Positions 23,639 through 36,400 of a DNA stretch of 64,000 nt are shown here, piece by piece. Within the stretch, counting starts at the first letter, position 1; each line of letters opens with the position of its first letter. Origin of the DNA: Coniferiporia sulphurascens (taxonomy: Eukaryota; Basidiomycota; Agaricomycetes; Hymenochaetales; Hymenochaetaceae); NCBI GenBank assembly GCA_002794785.1, contig NBBA01000010.1, forward strand, positions 434,001 to 498,000, written 5' to 3'. The notes beneath the pieces were generated by a model. The model was given only the letters and a program-made list of their open reading frames with translations, ran no database searches and was not told the DNA's origin. The translations under genes were made by a program, and so were the position numbers.

Positions 23639-25413
23639 ATGGCTGCTGCTGACGTCGAAATGAGTCCATCGGAGGACAAGTCTAAAGAAAGCAAGGACAA
23701 AAAGGAAGAGAGTCTCCCCCCGCCGCCAACACCACCGCAGGAGATCAAGGCAAATGTTGCGCTCATCGAGAAGGGCGTATCCATGCTCGAACCTCGGTTT
23801 ACAATTCGAGTGCTGCGCACCCTTACAGGCCTGCGCAAGAAACTGAATGGCAAAGTTCTGGGAGAAGCAGTAGAAGCGGTCTATACAAAAGGTAAGCCAT
23901 AAGTTATGTGGTCTGCAAGCGCTGCTAATTTATATGCACCGTCGCCCTAGACCTGCCTGCAAAAAGAGATTTACTTTCCTGGATCCCCGCATACTCTCCG
24001 GGTGCTGAGGTAGTGGAGGCCTCGATGGATGTCGACAATACGGTAGCCTCGGCTCTGCAACAATCAAAGCCCTCCCAGCCCTCCTCCGACCCTCTTCCTG
24101 AGAGCGAAGTCTATCTCCGCCTATTAATTATATATTATCTCCTCTCCGACCCCGCGAACTGCGGAAAGTCTGCTGAGCTCGCACACGAAACAGTGCGAAA
24201 AATCCAAGCATGGAATCGCAGGAGCATGGATCCGCTCGCCGCACGTGTCTGGTTCGCTCTCGGACGCGCTTATGAACTCGCTGGAAAACTAGAAGATGTT
24301 AGACCGTAAGTCATCTTGGCCACAACTGAGTCCATGTCTCTCAAACATCTTCATGATGATTATAGACTTCTGTTGACGGCTCAGAAAACCGCCTCCCTCC
24401 GGCGGGATGACGAGTGTCAGGCTGTCCTAATTAACCTCCTCCTACGAAACTATCTTCATTACAACCTCTACGATCAAGCCGACAAACTGGTCGCGAAGAC
24501 GACCTTCCCTACCTCTGCAGGCAACCCGCAGCTTGCGCGCTACCACTACTACCTTGGCCGTATTAAGGCCGTGCAACTTAACTATTCCGACGCGCACACG
24601 AATCTCCAGCAGGCGATCCGCCGTGCTCCTCCTGCGAAGACCGCACCCGGTTTCTTCCAAGCAGTGCACAAATTCTTCGTCGTGGTTGAACTGCTTATGG
24701 GGGACATACCGGAACGCGGCTTATTCCGACAGCCTGTACTCCAAGACGCCCTTGCGGGCTACTTCGAGATCGTCAGAGGTGATGTTGTTTTCGTTCCCGG
24801 AGATTCCATCTTCTGATTAAAGAATGCTTCTTTTTCAGCTGTCCGCACGGGCTCCCTGGCGCAATTCCAAACCACCCTGAAGGAATACCAGGCTCAATTT
24901 ACTGCAGACAAGACGTACACGCTCATCGTCCGTCTGAGGCAGAACGTGATCAAGACAGGCGTGCGGAGACTTTCGCTGTCCTACAGCCGGATTTCGCTGC
25001 GTGATATATGCGTAAAGCTGCATCTTGATTCCGAGGAGGATGCAGAGTACATAGTCGGGAAAGCCATCCGCGACGGGGTGATAGAGGGTAAAGTCGTCCA
25101 TGAGAAAGGCTGGCTCGAATGTGGCGGCTCAAAGAGTGGCTACGGTACGGATGTTGCAGAAGCGTACCAAAGACGCATTGGTTTCTGCCTGCAACTCCAT
25201 AACGAGAGTGTCAAGGTATGGAATGTTGAGCCTCTTGCTGCCGAGCAGTTACTGACCAGTATTCTTTCCTATTTGTAGGCAATGAGGTATCCTCTCAACG
25301 CACATCGCAAGGAGCTTGCAGCGGCTGAGGGAGCACGCGAGCGTGAGAAGGAGCTTGCGAAGGAGATTCAGGATGGGGAGTTGGATGATGATGATGGCTT
25401 GGGAGACCTCTAA
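23639..25413 (+). CDS. RPN3: 26S proteasome regulatory subunit Rpn3 (PSMD3)
   Basis: Five exons, join(23639..23891,23951..24305,24366..24778,24839..25215,25279..25413), 510 residues, matching the usual length of the family. After a charged N-terminus come TPR-like helices, then YHYYLGRIKAVQLNYSDA and the PCI domain at about residues 340-460 (NVIKTGVRRLSLSYSRISLRDIC and so on). The tail is acidic (GELDDDDGLGDL). Rpn3 is a lid subunit of the 19S regulatory particle and holds the deubiquitinating module. All splice sites are standard and the gene appears intact. Confidence 0.95.
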
Positions 25414-25817
25414 CCTGTAAATTGGGCCAGATGCTCTGGATGTAATCTCCCTGCATGTCTATATACAATACCACTTGCCATAAGCCAAATCGAATCGTTC
25501 CTAAGTGACTGTAGAGTATTAAAAAGACATTCGTTTATTAGTTCATTATGGACACGTTACTTTTCATCAATACCGACGGGCAAGTACTAAAGATCTGCAA
25601 ATTGTATGCGTTCTGAGGTTAGATACCAAATTTAGCAAATCGACGCGTTCGATCGTCGGATGGTTTACCGTTTCCTGCACTTTCGCATTGGGCTTCTCAT
25701 GCTTTAAACTACTTGATTTCTATTCTACATTCTATAGCATCTCCATCACTCTTTCCAAGCGGAAAATATATAGCGACTCAGTGAAGAAATACGTCGTTCT
25801 CGTCAGGATCGGAGGCT
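25414..25817. other. spacer RPN3 / AFI1-like
   Basis: Carries the 3' region of RPN3 and the promoter of the next plus-strand gene. No coding exon or RNA gene seen. Confidence 0.5.
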
Positions 25818-28800
25818 ATGGGCAGCACCAGCGAGCACTGTGCATTTGTGCTCCTCGCAGAGTTCGACATCGACAGAGGCGCCCAATTGACTTACCAGTT
25901 TCCTCAGCCGCTAGGCACTGATGAAAGGTATGGCTCTGTTCCCCAGGTTACTGTTCAAAACTGACGGACCGGCTGCTACAGTCTCATAGCCAATCTCATG
26001 CTGCCCGACGGTGCGGATCGACAACTCGAGGACTGGACGATATTCTTCTTGAATCAAACGTCCTTCAACAGAATATTCCCGGTTTTAGCTCTGGAATCGC
26101 ACGCGGACACGGGTTTGGGGAATGCGGGGCCAGAAGAGGACGGGTCCGGTCTGCTGTATGTGCTGAATCTGGTGAGGACGAAGCACGACAAGGCTGCTAG
26201 ACGGTACGTCTGTGGCACGCCTCAACGCGCTTTAGTTTTTGATATATACGTGATTATAGTGGTGCAGTGGTGAAGGCGATGGCCATATGCACACGGCATC
26301 CGTTCATCCAAATATTCAAGGTACGTCCTCTCCGAGTATGTTTCAGTCCTTATAACTTATGCTCTATCCAAGCCTGTACTCCTCATGGCCCTTGACGATT
26401 ACTTCTCCGATCCATCCCAAGAATGTCTGGCTCGCCTTTTCGACGCAGTCAATGCAATGGACATCTCCCAGGCTCCTGTCTTAGCCCGGGATGAAAAACT
26501 CATCATGCGCGTGTCGGAGCGCAAAGATGTCTTTATTGAGAAGTTCACCTCGGGACTGAACAGCAAGCGGCCTTCCAAGATAGCACGTACTCGTACGCGA
26601 ACTCTACAACACTCGCAGGAACTTCGCATCCACCCTCAACTTATGCATCCTCGAATCGCGACACGCTGGTGATGCACGCGACGGAAAACGGCTCGGGCTC
26701 GAGTCTCGAGGACAATAAAGTACGCAGCCGCACGGATAGTATGCGCAGTCATCAGAGTGCCTCGGAGGCATCATTCTCGCTTGGTGGCAGCGCCGTGTGG
26801 GTGGGTGATGAAACGGTGATCGAGGGAGAGGAACAGCAATATTCAGGAGCTCCTCAGACCCAGCCGACGTCTCAGGCCCAACCGACGTCGCGGCCCAATC
26901 ACAACGTGGTAGACAATCCATAGATTCAAATTCCACGAGCTCGCATGGTATGCACAATGGGAGGCGGGATGAGATGACGATACCAGCAATTTCGGACCCG
27001 TCTTCAAGAGCACCGAAAGACACACATTTCTTTTCGACGTCAATAGTGTACAGGGGCCACACCTTACCGATTAAGATGCCAATCTCAACATTCCCCGAGG
27101 AAGTGGGAGACGTGAGCTCGTCTGCTATTTTTCGCGAGATGCAATGCTTATCATTGATTTCTATCAAGTATTCCCTCATCTCACTTATTCAAACATTTTC
27201 TATCCCTAATACAGTTATTTCTGGCCCTCAACATCCGCACCTTCATACGAACGGAAATATGACACATCCGATCATTATTCTCTTTAACGCTCTCATAACG
27301 AACAAGCGCGTGATCTTTCTTGGCTATCAACGTCCTGCAGGCCAAGTCTCTAGCGTCGTCCTTGCGGCATGTGCGCTCGGGTCAGGATGTGGCGCGGTGT
27401 TGCGGGGCTTTATATCTCGTGCGTTTCCATACGCCAACTTGACAAATCGGGAAGAATGGGAGAAAGTGTATGCCATACTTTGTCTTGCCTGTTGCAATTG
27501 TCTAACAGTCATATTTCTGGTTAAAGTCCTGGATATATTGCCGGTGTTACGAACCCTATTTTTGAGTCCGCTGGCTCTTGGGACCTCTTGTGCGATATCG
27601 GAACTGGCCGGATGGTCGTGAACAAAGACATCTATACCTCGTGGCCAGCGGCAGCTGCGCCTCCACCTCCTGGTAGCCTTTTATCGCGGACTGGTACAAT
27701 CAAAGCAGAATCTTCTACCGGTAGCGAAGAAGACGTGGGTCGGTCTTCCTCTCAAATAAACGCACATGGTGCCAGGTCCGAGTTCTCTGGAAAAGCGGAT
27801 AGTTCTGACAACATCTTCATGGACGATGTGAGCTCGCTACTTTCTTTGATTGTATATTGTGCAACACAGGCTCACGTACGGGGGGTAAAGGTTGTTGCTG
27901 CAATCTCGTATCACTTTGGCGAATCCCTTGTACGCGCACGATTTACGGAGTACGTCCTACGATTTGTCCGGCTTGTTGCCCGGTACGAAGAGGACTACCT
28001 GGGATCTACAAAAATTGGATATCCGAGTTCGTCATTTTCTGTTGCAGTAGACGGCTACACCCAGCTCGGAAGTGGTATTATCTTCCCTGACGACGTGTCC
28101 GCGTCAAGAGAGCTAGCAGTGAATTTGAATCGTATAGAAGGTTGGCGAAAAACGGAGATGTATGAGTATTATGCTTCCGTAAGTCCCTTGCTAGCCATGC
28201 CTGTGTAATTTCACCATGCTAATAGCCAACCTTGGGGGGGTGGGTGGCTCAGGACTTCCAAACGGCACTAGTATCGAAGCCCATTCAGGGATTCGATCTC
28301 TATCATCAGCTCGTCCGTCTGAAGATTGCAAAAAACATGCGCGCTGAGGAAGTTGAACTGATCATGCGCACTTTAGCGGAGAGCGTACAGACGTACGATC
28401 AAGTCGTTGAAGTTGGTTTTTTGACGTCTTCACCTCATGCCGACGTTGACAACTTCTACTTTTAGCTTTTGGCACTGCTCCCTCAGTACTTGGGCGGACT
28501 TTTGCCTGTAACATTCGGCCTGTTCCACCAACAGGAGAACATCCGCACACTAACTGTTGAGCTCCTTACGGTCCTTCGTGCATATCCCGTTCGTCCCTTT
28601 TCTCCATATCTTCCAGCTTTCTTCCGCGGTCAGCTTACAATGTACTACAAACAACCAGATTGGTGTGCAATTTCTCCAGAGCTTGAACCATTTCCACAGA
28701 TATGCGTATGTGCGACAGGCGCACGCCCGCGAGGCAAAGCTACTCCGCGATCAGAGTTCTTTATTGTCCCCACCGATGCCAAACATGCCCTCACGAACGC

Positions 28801-28838
28801 CGTCCAATCGCAGCGAGTCAAGCCTTGCGGGTAGCTGA
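25818..28838 (+). CDS. Afi1/SPA-domain polarity and vesicle-traffic protein, linker frame broken
   Basis: Exons 25818..25927, 25982..26203, 26260..26320, 26373..27111, 27169..27467, 27527..27827, 27891..28178, 28253..28411, 28466..28588, 28659..28838. It begins with the Afi1 docking domain (FVLLAEFDIDRGAQLTYQFP, LMLPDGADRQLEDWTIFFLN). The later exons hold the SPA/DENN-like part (DTHFFSTSIVYRGHTLPIKM, FLGYQRPAGQVSSVVLAACA, GSWDLLCDIGTGRMVVNKDI). Yeast Afi1 links the Arf3 GTPase to polarised membrane traffic. In exon 26373..27111 the frame changes twice, once between about 26,560 and 26,670 and once between about 26,800 and 26,920. Everything else splices in phase. Either two very short introns or two indels explain this; if real indels, the gene is inactive. 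Confidence 0.75.
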
Positions 28839-29141
28839 GACACCACCGTCCCTCCTTTGCTGCGGGTGGTGTTCGTTTTCCTGGCCCTATACCAGGAACA
28901 GTCCGGAACTTTTTATTTCTTTACTTTCTCCACTTGGCGAACCCTTCCCCGGATTTCTATGTACTTGCTACCGCACACGGATACCCCTACATTCCGTACG
29001 TAGACTGCATCGTGTTTTGTACTAAATATTTGTATTATTATACATGAGGTACGATTGGCGACGAATGAACGTTCAAGGCCACATTCGCCGAGCTAACACA
29101 CCAGAATATCAAGTGTAAGGGGGAACGGTTCGGAAAATGAC
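28839..29141. other. convergent spacer AFI1-like / metacaspase
   Basis: The 303-bp region between the stop of the AFI1-like gene and the stop of the downstream minus-strand metacaspase-like gene. Only 3' flanks; nothing else seen. Confidence 0.5.
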
Positions 29142-31191
29142 TTAGAACGTGAACGGCTTGGTCACAATCTCTTCCTGCTGGATAATGAGAATATATTAAA
29201 AACATATTCCACGTTCGGGCTTACCGTTGGAATAATGCTGCCAAGCTGATTGCAGGGAAGAGAGGGTTCAGTATTCGGCATATAAACGGGTGACTTGTTG
29301 CTCACGCAGGGTTTCGGTAAAGGGAAAGTCCTTGCGAGTTCCTCGGTCTCTTTTACCTCTTTCCAGGAGCGCTTAGCCTCCTTCGCCATATCGAACAGTT
29401 CGACACTGATTAGAGGTATGTGGTGAGATAACTAATCCGTAACATAGTTTAAAACTAGTAATAGCAAAATCGCAAACCTAAGAGCACTGAGAAGCTCCTC
29501 ATTAGTCCTGACGTGATCTTCCCCTGTGATCAATTGTTAGCGATAACCATACATCTCTGCCTTTTCCAAGGGTGCTCACTGAGTAAGGATACCAGCGCCT
29601 AGGTAGAAAAAGCGTGAGTGTTCATAGCTAAAGTTGTGAAAGCGACGGAACTTGCCTGTGAGAGAAACCCGCCAGTGTTGGTCTCGATGCCAATTTGCTC
29701 ATCGAGACAAGCGGACCAAGACGTCTGAGAAAAATATCTAAGCATATAGTCGTATGAAGAAGTCTGTGGTCGATAGGTACGTACCACATGCTTCAGATAA
29801 TCCGGACGTGGTTGCTTCTTTCCTTCGTTCAAAGTAACAATATTCGTTTCTCTTGACTCGTCACCCTCTTTTATGCTGGAAACGGTGTGGCCTCGGGCCC
29901 TGTGTGGAAGTTCTGAATTTTTTACAAGTAGAACTCAGATACCCTTATCCACTGGCATTGCAAAGTCCTGAAGTTTCGTGACTTACTCATGCCCTTGGTT
30001 ACTCTCGGCCCTCTTGGATTTCTTCTAACTAGGAGTTGCAATATCAGAAAGACATCCGCGCGCGAGAGCAAATTTGCCCACTTTGGCCGTTTTTGGGGGG
30101 GCTACCAGATTCTATAACAGTATCAATTGACATGCTACGCGCCTCAGCGTATGCCAGACTATCGCCGCTTGGGCTTATGGGAGACGATACGGGTGACGCC
30201 CAGAGATAATCGTGACTATCATCCGCATGATGGTAAAGAAGATCTGACACCACAAAAAGGTAAGTAGGGTGCTGAAAGAATCGGATCCAACAACCATACC
30301 CATTGCTGTCCCAGAGTGGCAAGAATCGAGCACGGCCTGCATATAATCGACCCTTTGTATAAGTTGAAGGGCGCTTAATGGGCAATACGCACGGTAAGAT
30401 GAGTGCCAGGCGGAAGATTGTCGACGAGGATCTCTTTTAATATCTTTTAATACGTGTCTGTCAGTATCGAGGAAATTTCAGGGAAAGGGACATAGTGATG
30501 GGAGTCGTAACTGACATCGTCAATTATATAATTAGAGGCCTGCTCATTTTCTTTGGCGGAAGAGTCGTAGACAACGTCAACCGGCCAAATCACTTCGCCT
30601 CAATGTTAGCACCTTGCAGCACGAAAACAATGTACTGGGACGTACCCTCATCCCAGCCATCTTCTTCCGTACCGTCCTCGTTCTTCACTTGAGACCCATG
30701 ACCGGAGACTAACAGCCCGTAGTACGGTCAATATACGAATATGAATGGTTGGGCAGTAAGTATGACCAGCGCTTACAGTGGAAAACGAAATTATCTCCAG
30801 CTTTGGCATCTTTGACGAGCTCTTTCATCGCGTTTATCTGTACAATAAATAGATCATCAAACACGGAGGTCATTCACGGGAGATCAACTGACCATCGCGT
30901 CTCTCGTCGGACTTTCGTGATTACCGTCGTCCATGAGAATTCTAATATCATCAGATTTGTACCCATATTTTTCTATAGACCAGTATGAAGAGAATAAGTG
31001 GTGTTACTTTCAAAGGATCCGTACATACTGATTAGCAGATCCCGGAGTCTGGGCGGGTCCTCGTGGGTGGAATGCAGTTCTAATGACGGATCTGATTTCA
31101 CCATTTCCGTGTTTGAGTATCCCACCGCAATAGATAGAGCCTTTTTTGCTCCTTTGGAATTGCCGTTGAGGCGGTGGTCGATGGGTGCCAT
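29142..31191 (-). pseudogene. metacaspase-like gene (copy B), decayed
   Basis: A caspase-fold (peptidase C14) gene read from the ATG at 31191 (MAPIDHRLNGNSKGAKKALS) to the stop at 29142. Visible pieces in order: KKALSIAVGYSN, KYGYKSDDIRILMDDGN, FVFHFSGHGSQVKNEDG with the catalytic His, VIWPVDVVYD, VLDSCHSGTAMG with the catalytic Cys, TSWSACLDEQIG, and the tail TEEIVTKPFTF. Exon order and intron places match the neighbouring copy. Two lesions are seen: a one-base excess at a C7 run (about 30,097-30,103), after which the frame must change, and an in-frame TAG just upstream of KKSKRAESNQG (about 30,027-30,031). One intron uses a GC donor (GCAAGT, near 29,656). Metacaspases act in stress-linked cell death; this copy is probably non-functional unless the lesions are assembly errors. 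Confidence 0.72.
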
Positions 31192-31690
31192 GGGATTCAA
31201 GATGGCTCGGGGGAATACTACTATCTGTGCCTAAAGTACCAAAACTTGAGGCAGCAGATGGACGAGCTATGCTAGTCACCCGCGTTCATCAGAAAATGTT
31301 CGGAATGCTCGGATATCCTACTATTGTAGTATACGGTGTAGAGCTGAGAGCGATGCCAAATATTGATGGACTGGGACCGGCTGAGAGTGAGCGCCGATTA
31401 GGCTATGTCGATCTTACCTCAAATTGCTCACGGATCATCTACCTTCCGACCACCATGCGGAACCCGCTACATGGCGAATGCATTGTATCTCACGCTTGAA
31501 ATTACAGATATATATACATGAGGCGTGCTTCAAAATAGGTTTCTACAACGGTTTCAGGAAGAACAGCCGATATTTAATACAATCCCCGAAGTGCCGTAAA
31601 GCTTACTACACCGAAAGGGATTGCAAGGAGACGTTGATAATTGAAAAGAAGATGGTAGCACCAGCCACTCACGAGTCCGTGAAGGCAGGA
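31192..31690. other. spacer between metacaspase copies
   Basis: The 499-bp region between the start of copy B and the stop of copy A. It presumably contains the promoter of copy B. No further exon was recognised. Confidence 0.45.
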
Positions 31691-33599
31691 CTAGAATGTA
31701 AAGGGGATATTAAAGATTTTATCCTAAAAGTTTGATTACCGCGATTCAGTTCCCAGAATGAGAACACTGGGAGATATACGCTAGTACTTACAAGCTTATG
31801 AAGGCTTCCAAGCTGATATTAAAGGGGATCAGTTGAATAGTTCTCTAACGAAAAAAAGTCTTTAAATGACTTACAACTGGCTTAGGACGCGGGAGCTCCC
31901 AACCATTCTCTTGGAAATCCTTTTTTGCAGGTCTCGTAGAGACGACCAAGTACTTTCTGATAGGCGCGAGCGTGTAAGGATAATCATTGTACAAAAGTAC
32001 CGGTTTATAGACTTACTCAATTGCGTCGAGTAAGTCGCGGTAGGTTTGCGAGCGGTTTTTTTCTAAGATTGCGGTAAGTAAATCAGAATTCGGCGATAGG
32101 GCAGTTATTATTACCAAGGATGCTACGGAAGGCCTGTTATACAAAATCAGTACTCCAAGGACCACAAGCAACAGTTTTTATGATTAGCATACTTGGGTTA
32201 ACATGCCTCCATCAATGCTCTCAACTTCTATGTCACCGTCAATACAGGCGGCCCAAGATGTCTGGTGCACGCGGTCAGCAATCCACATTTGCAAGCTCCG
32301 GAAAATGAACTAACGACATGTTTGTCGGCAGTAATCTCGTGGTCATTGGTCTGTCCGACGTCCGAGGTCGGTCTTACCACGTCCTTGTGGGCTAAAAGAC
32401 GGATTTACGTTAGCACGAAATTTCAGTAGAAAAAATCACGTAAAATCCGGTCCTCCGGAAAGTACTTACTCAGCTTGAAAATGCCCCTGGCGACCACCTT
32501 TGGCACGGTATTGCCGGCTTGGTCTTCAGCGCTATCCAAAGGGACCAAAGGGTCGTCGAATGGCCTCGGAGCTGTCGGCTCCTCCGGAGACCATAATGTC
32601 TGACACTCCTCGTCGTCTCCGATACGTGTGTTCGGTAAATCTATTTTTATTTTTATGAATGATGTAAGTGATGTATACGTTTAACGACGTACCCGCTCCA
32701 GTACCTGAATGGCAGCAGTCGAAAACAATCTAGCGAAAGCAATTATAGGATGTGTACGGCGGGCTGTATGTATGATGGTTACTAACAGTAAGATAGGTTC
32801 CTGCTGGCAGGGCGTCGATAAGCCTTTTTTTCAACTCCTGCGGTCCTAGTTAGAGACTGATACATCTATCATAAGCGAAGAATTGACTGACATCATCACG
32901 AATGATAGTTTTCGGCAGCTTCTCCCTCTTCAGTACAGATTATGTCGACAGGCCAAATAACTTCGAATTTTGGTCAGCAAGGAGGTAAAGAACCGGACAA
33001 AAAGCGAAGAGCAAACCTTCATCCTTGCCATCCTCTTCATAATCGTCGTTTTCTTGGTTCTGGACCTGACTGCCATGGCCAGAGTCTATCAAAAATTCAG
33101 CGATGGGACGCGCATCACGCCGAAAGAGACGGCGACTAACAATGGAATACGAAGTGATCGCCAGCACGGGCGTCTCGCACCAGGTCATCTATGGCTTTAA
33201 GCTAATGAAATATGGAATACGATCATATATTGTGAGTGTCTCTTCGAAACCAAGGCATCAACAAAGAAAAGCTTACGATGTTCTCCTTTGTCGGTAATGT
33301 GTGTTTACCATCGTCCTTGAGTACAACAATATTCTCCTCCCGATAACCGTAATGTTCTGAGCGCCGATGTACTGTGAGCTAACATGCGTGGCATAAGGAC
33401 GGGTCGCGAAATGCTCACCAATAATCTCTTTCAGAACTTCAGGATCACCGTGGGCGGCTTGAAGCTCGGGCGGAGGGTATCCCCGTCCCACGGAATACTG
33501 TTCCGATTCCGCGTATTGGATTCCAATGGTCAAAGCCTTCTTAGCGCCCGAAGTCTGACTCGGGTGCCCGTCCTTTTCATCGAGAAGAATTCCGGGCAT
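31691..33599 (-). pseudogene. metacaspase-like gene (copy A), one frame break
   Basis: Peptidase C14 gene starting MPGILLDEKDGHPSQTSG. Secure exons include 33419..33599, 33277..33356, 33141..33201, 33017..33085 and 32892..32960; later exons run to the stop at 31691. Motifs: KKALTIGIQYAESEQY, HYGYREENIVVLKDDG, FVFHYSGHGSQVQNQEN (catalytic His), VIWPVDIIC, RLIDALPAGTYLT, IVFDCCHSGTGA (catalytic Cys), TSWAACIDGDIEVES and tail DKIFNIPFTF. Inside exon 32892..32960 the frame shifts by one base between WPVDIIC and KLPKTIIRDD (about 32,920-32,940), with no splice sites to explain it. All other junctions are in phase. There is no N-terminal prodomain. The gene is either recently disabled or affected by a sequence error. 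Confidence 0.74.
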
Positions 33600-34400
33600 G
33601 GCTGCCAGTCGAATAGAACTCGTGGTGGAACTGTGAGGTTGAGTGTCTTGGGAAAAGTGCGATGTCGCGCTAAGGGATAGGAGTCTTATAGGAATTCCCG
33701 GGCGCTCGCAGCGTTAAAACGCGATCATCTGAAGCTTTGCTAGATGCCTTCATAGCGCTTGGAAGCTCAGTACGGCGGCAGATCGTAGCCGGAAGGACTC
33801 GCGGACGGACAACGTTATAGCCTGAGACTCCCGGTGTCTGTTTGTTGGACACGAGTTCTCCTCTTCGCGGTGATTGAGTTCTGCACGGACAAACGATTCG
33901 TCGATTTCATGCTGCACCCGCACATGAATGATGGCGAGCTAAGTATAACTATTTGTAGGCGCCCAGATTGAAGTGCGCTTCGGAGACCGGTTACCTCATA
34001 CGGGCAGATCTTCCCGCAAAACTCGAGACTTGCAATCCTCTTCACCCGATCTTCCTACCACTGAGCGGCGGGATAAGAGCAGACACAGTATATAACACAA
34101 CACGTACAAATACAACAGTAGAAACACAGGTAATTTACCGAGAGCAGGGTTCTGGAACTAAAACGATGCCCAATGCTTCCTTTTCTCCAGAGATAGGGGT
34201 AATTACAGTCGATCTACGAAACACGCGGGATTGCCGGTGTTCCTAACTGCATTATGGTGGCCATCCCAGTGATGATATCGGCTATACCTGCTAGGTACAA
34301 TGGGTGTCGCTGATATCATCTCCAGGTCAAATGCCTGTTGTAGAATATGATGGCGATTTAGAAAGGTACTGCGCCCCTTCAAGCGCCCTACACGAAGCAA
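33600..34400. other. spacer, no gene recognised
   Basis: Upstream of metacaspase copy A and downstream of the next minus-strand gene. Open frames of 60-90 codons occur on both strands but none has a recognised motif. A 5' extension of copy A into this region cannot be excluded. Confidence 0.4.
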
Positions 34401-36400
34401 TCACACGTTCCCGAATGTCCCGTAATCCTTTTCTAAATCACTATCATGCGGAGCAAAAGGATGAAGAACACGCTTCCAAGCGGAGACCTCCTCGGTCTCA
34501 GTCTCAGCGTCAATCGCAGCGGTGGCGCTGCGGCGCACAGTGACGACAACAGCGCAGACGGCGACGAGCGCCAGACCTGCGATGCCACTAGCGACATATC
34601 GATCTGTGACTTGATATGCCGCGAAGCCCGCTTGCAGTGTCAAAAGCGCAGCAGTCCAAAAGTTCAGTGCCTTGGGGATGCTATAAACGAGCGATAGCGG
34701 TGCAAATCCAAATATAGGGTGATAAGTCTGGCTTAGGAATTCCGCCTAAAATGAAACAGGTCGCATCAGCATCAAATGAAGTAGGAGTTTTAATTCAGCG
34801 ACGGGCACTAACGGCTTCGGACGTTTCGAAGTTCAATGACATCCGATGATAGTTGACGAGTGTCAAGCTTGCGATGAAACCAACTATCGAGAGCGCCAAG
34901 GATGCGATGGCGATTGAATGCGATCCAACAGACGAGAAAAAGAAGAAAGCGTGGAAACTGTGAAAGCAAATAACTCAAAAGGGGAAGCGAACCCAGATCA
35001 GAATGTATACACACAGTGCCAGGGCAACACCCCAAACAGCGGATTCTTTCCAATCAGCAAGACAGCGAGGCATAAACTGCTTCCATGATTCTGCGTAGAC
35101 AATATTGTCTACCCAGAGTCCATCGAGTTCTGTCACATATGTGCATGGAATGCCAAAGAACGCGACTTTTGAGAGGAGCTTGAACATAGGCGGGTTTCCT
35201 ATGGCCGAATCGTCAAGCACTCGTTGATCGCGCGAAAGTCGTGCGTTCTCTTCCCCGTAATGGTTCAAAAATCTATGCCGGGCTGACAAACGGTGCGGCG
35301 TTAGGATCGTAACACGGTTCCAGGTAGAATAAAATGACTCACCGACCTGCCCCCAAAGTCGTGCTACAGGGGTTGATGAGCGCCGGGTGAAACAAAAGGC
35401 TAATCGGCGAATACTCACCTACGATACAAATTATGTACGGATCCGACAATAGCTCAGACGAGCTAGACACATGACCACGGAGCAAGTCGGCGAAGTCTTT
35501 ACACTGTGCGGCGCTATACGGGAAAGTTCCGACCAGAGATGTCAAATGATCTATAAATGTCCTTTAAAGGCTATTCCCCTTACTGGATACCAATCGAAAA
35601 GACTTACCGGCTCTAGCATGAGTTAGAATGCTGAGTAATTCCCGGGCACAGGACATCCTGACGCCAGAGAGATGTGCTGAGAAGTACTCTACATGCGTCC
35701 AGTAATTTTCCGTTGACGCCCATCCTGAACACCGCCGGAGTCAGCGGAAAGCGAAAGACTTCGCTGCTGACAAGAAACACGTACGCAGCTGAGCGTAGGA
35801 CGCCGATTCAGGGATACCGATATCCTCAGAAGTAACTTCATGTAGCCAGAAAACTGAGCCAGAATCGTGTTCAATAAGATAGTAACTGCATGAGTCGTCA
35901 TCGTCATCATTGAGTTGGAGCATTATTTCCATAGAGTTCGTCACTTCAATGCCGCGTATCTGGGCGAGTTTTCTCACAACACCCATCCAGCGGGTGATTC
36001 GCTCGAGCTTTTCCAGGTTATAGATATTCGCTTCGGTCACGGAGCGACCTTCGCTGTGATAAAAATACGGTTGACCCTCCGCCTGGACACAGTTAATCCA
36101 TCCAGGGGCGAGGTAGATAGGCCTAAGGAGCAACAGTTATGAGTGTGAAGACCCATGGTTAGAAACCGTTTTAAACGCCTACTCAGGTTCGCATTTTCGT
36201 GAAAACAGGCCGGGAGGGATGCATCTGGGGGACACCGTCACTCTTTAAAAAAGTCGATTAGCCAGAAGTAATACAAATATAGCATATTCCGCTTACCGTC
36301 CCGGTTTCGCGTAACGTGCAGACTGGGCAGGCGTGATTGGTCGTAGATTCTCGTAAACATGGGAGTCATCAGCCGAAAGACTTTTGTAAGGGACGTCCAT
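34401..36400 (-). CDS. membrane protein of an agaricomycete family, function unknown
   Basis: Eight exons: complement(join(34401..34745,34813..34957,35015..35282,35343..35363,35419..35550,35608..35724,35785..36122,36297..36400)), 489 residues, fully in phase. The N-terminal third has a WW-like stretch (PGWINCVQAEGQPYFYHSEG). Then come SYYLIEHDSGSVFWLHE, NYWTHVEYFSAHL, and RHRFLNHYGEENARLSRDQR. The C-terminal third has at least three hydrophobic segments (SIAIASLALSIVGFIASLTL, HPIFGFAPLSLVYSIPKALN and WTAALLTLQAGFAAYQV) and a charged tail. I recognise the pattern from predicted fungal proteins without assigned function. One exon is only 21 nt, and the first intron is long (174 nt). The gene appears intact, unlike the two metacaspase copies beside it. 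Confidence 0.75.

Noticed and set aside
26587..26836. Accepting two 32-nt introns in the AFI1-like gene as real
   Set aside because: They are far shorter than the other introns of this locus (53-74 nt); kept only as one explanation of the frame breaks.
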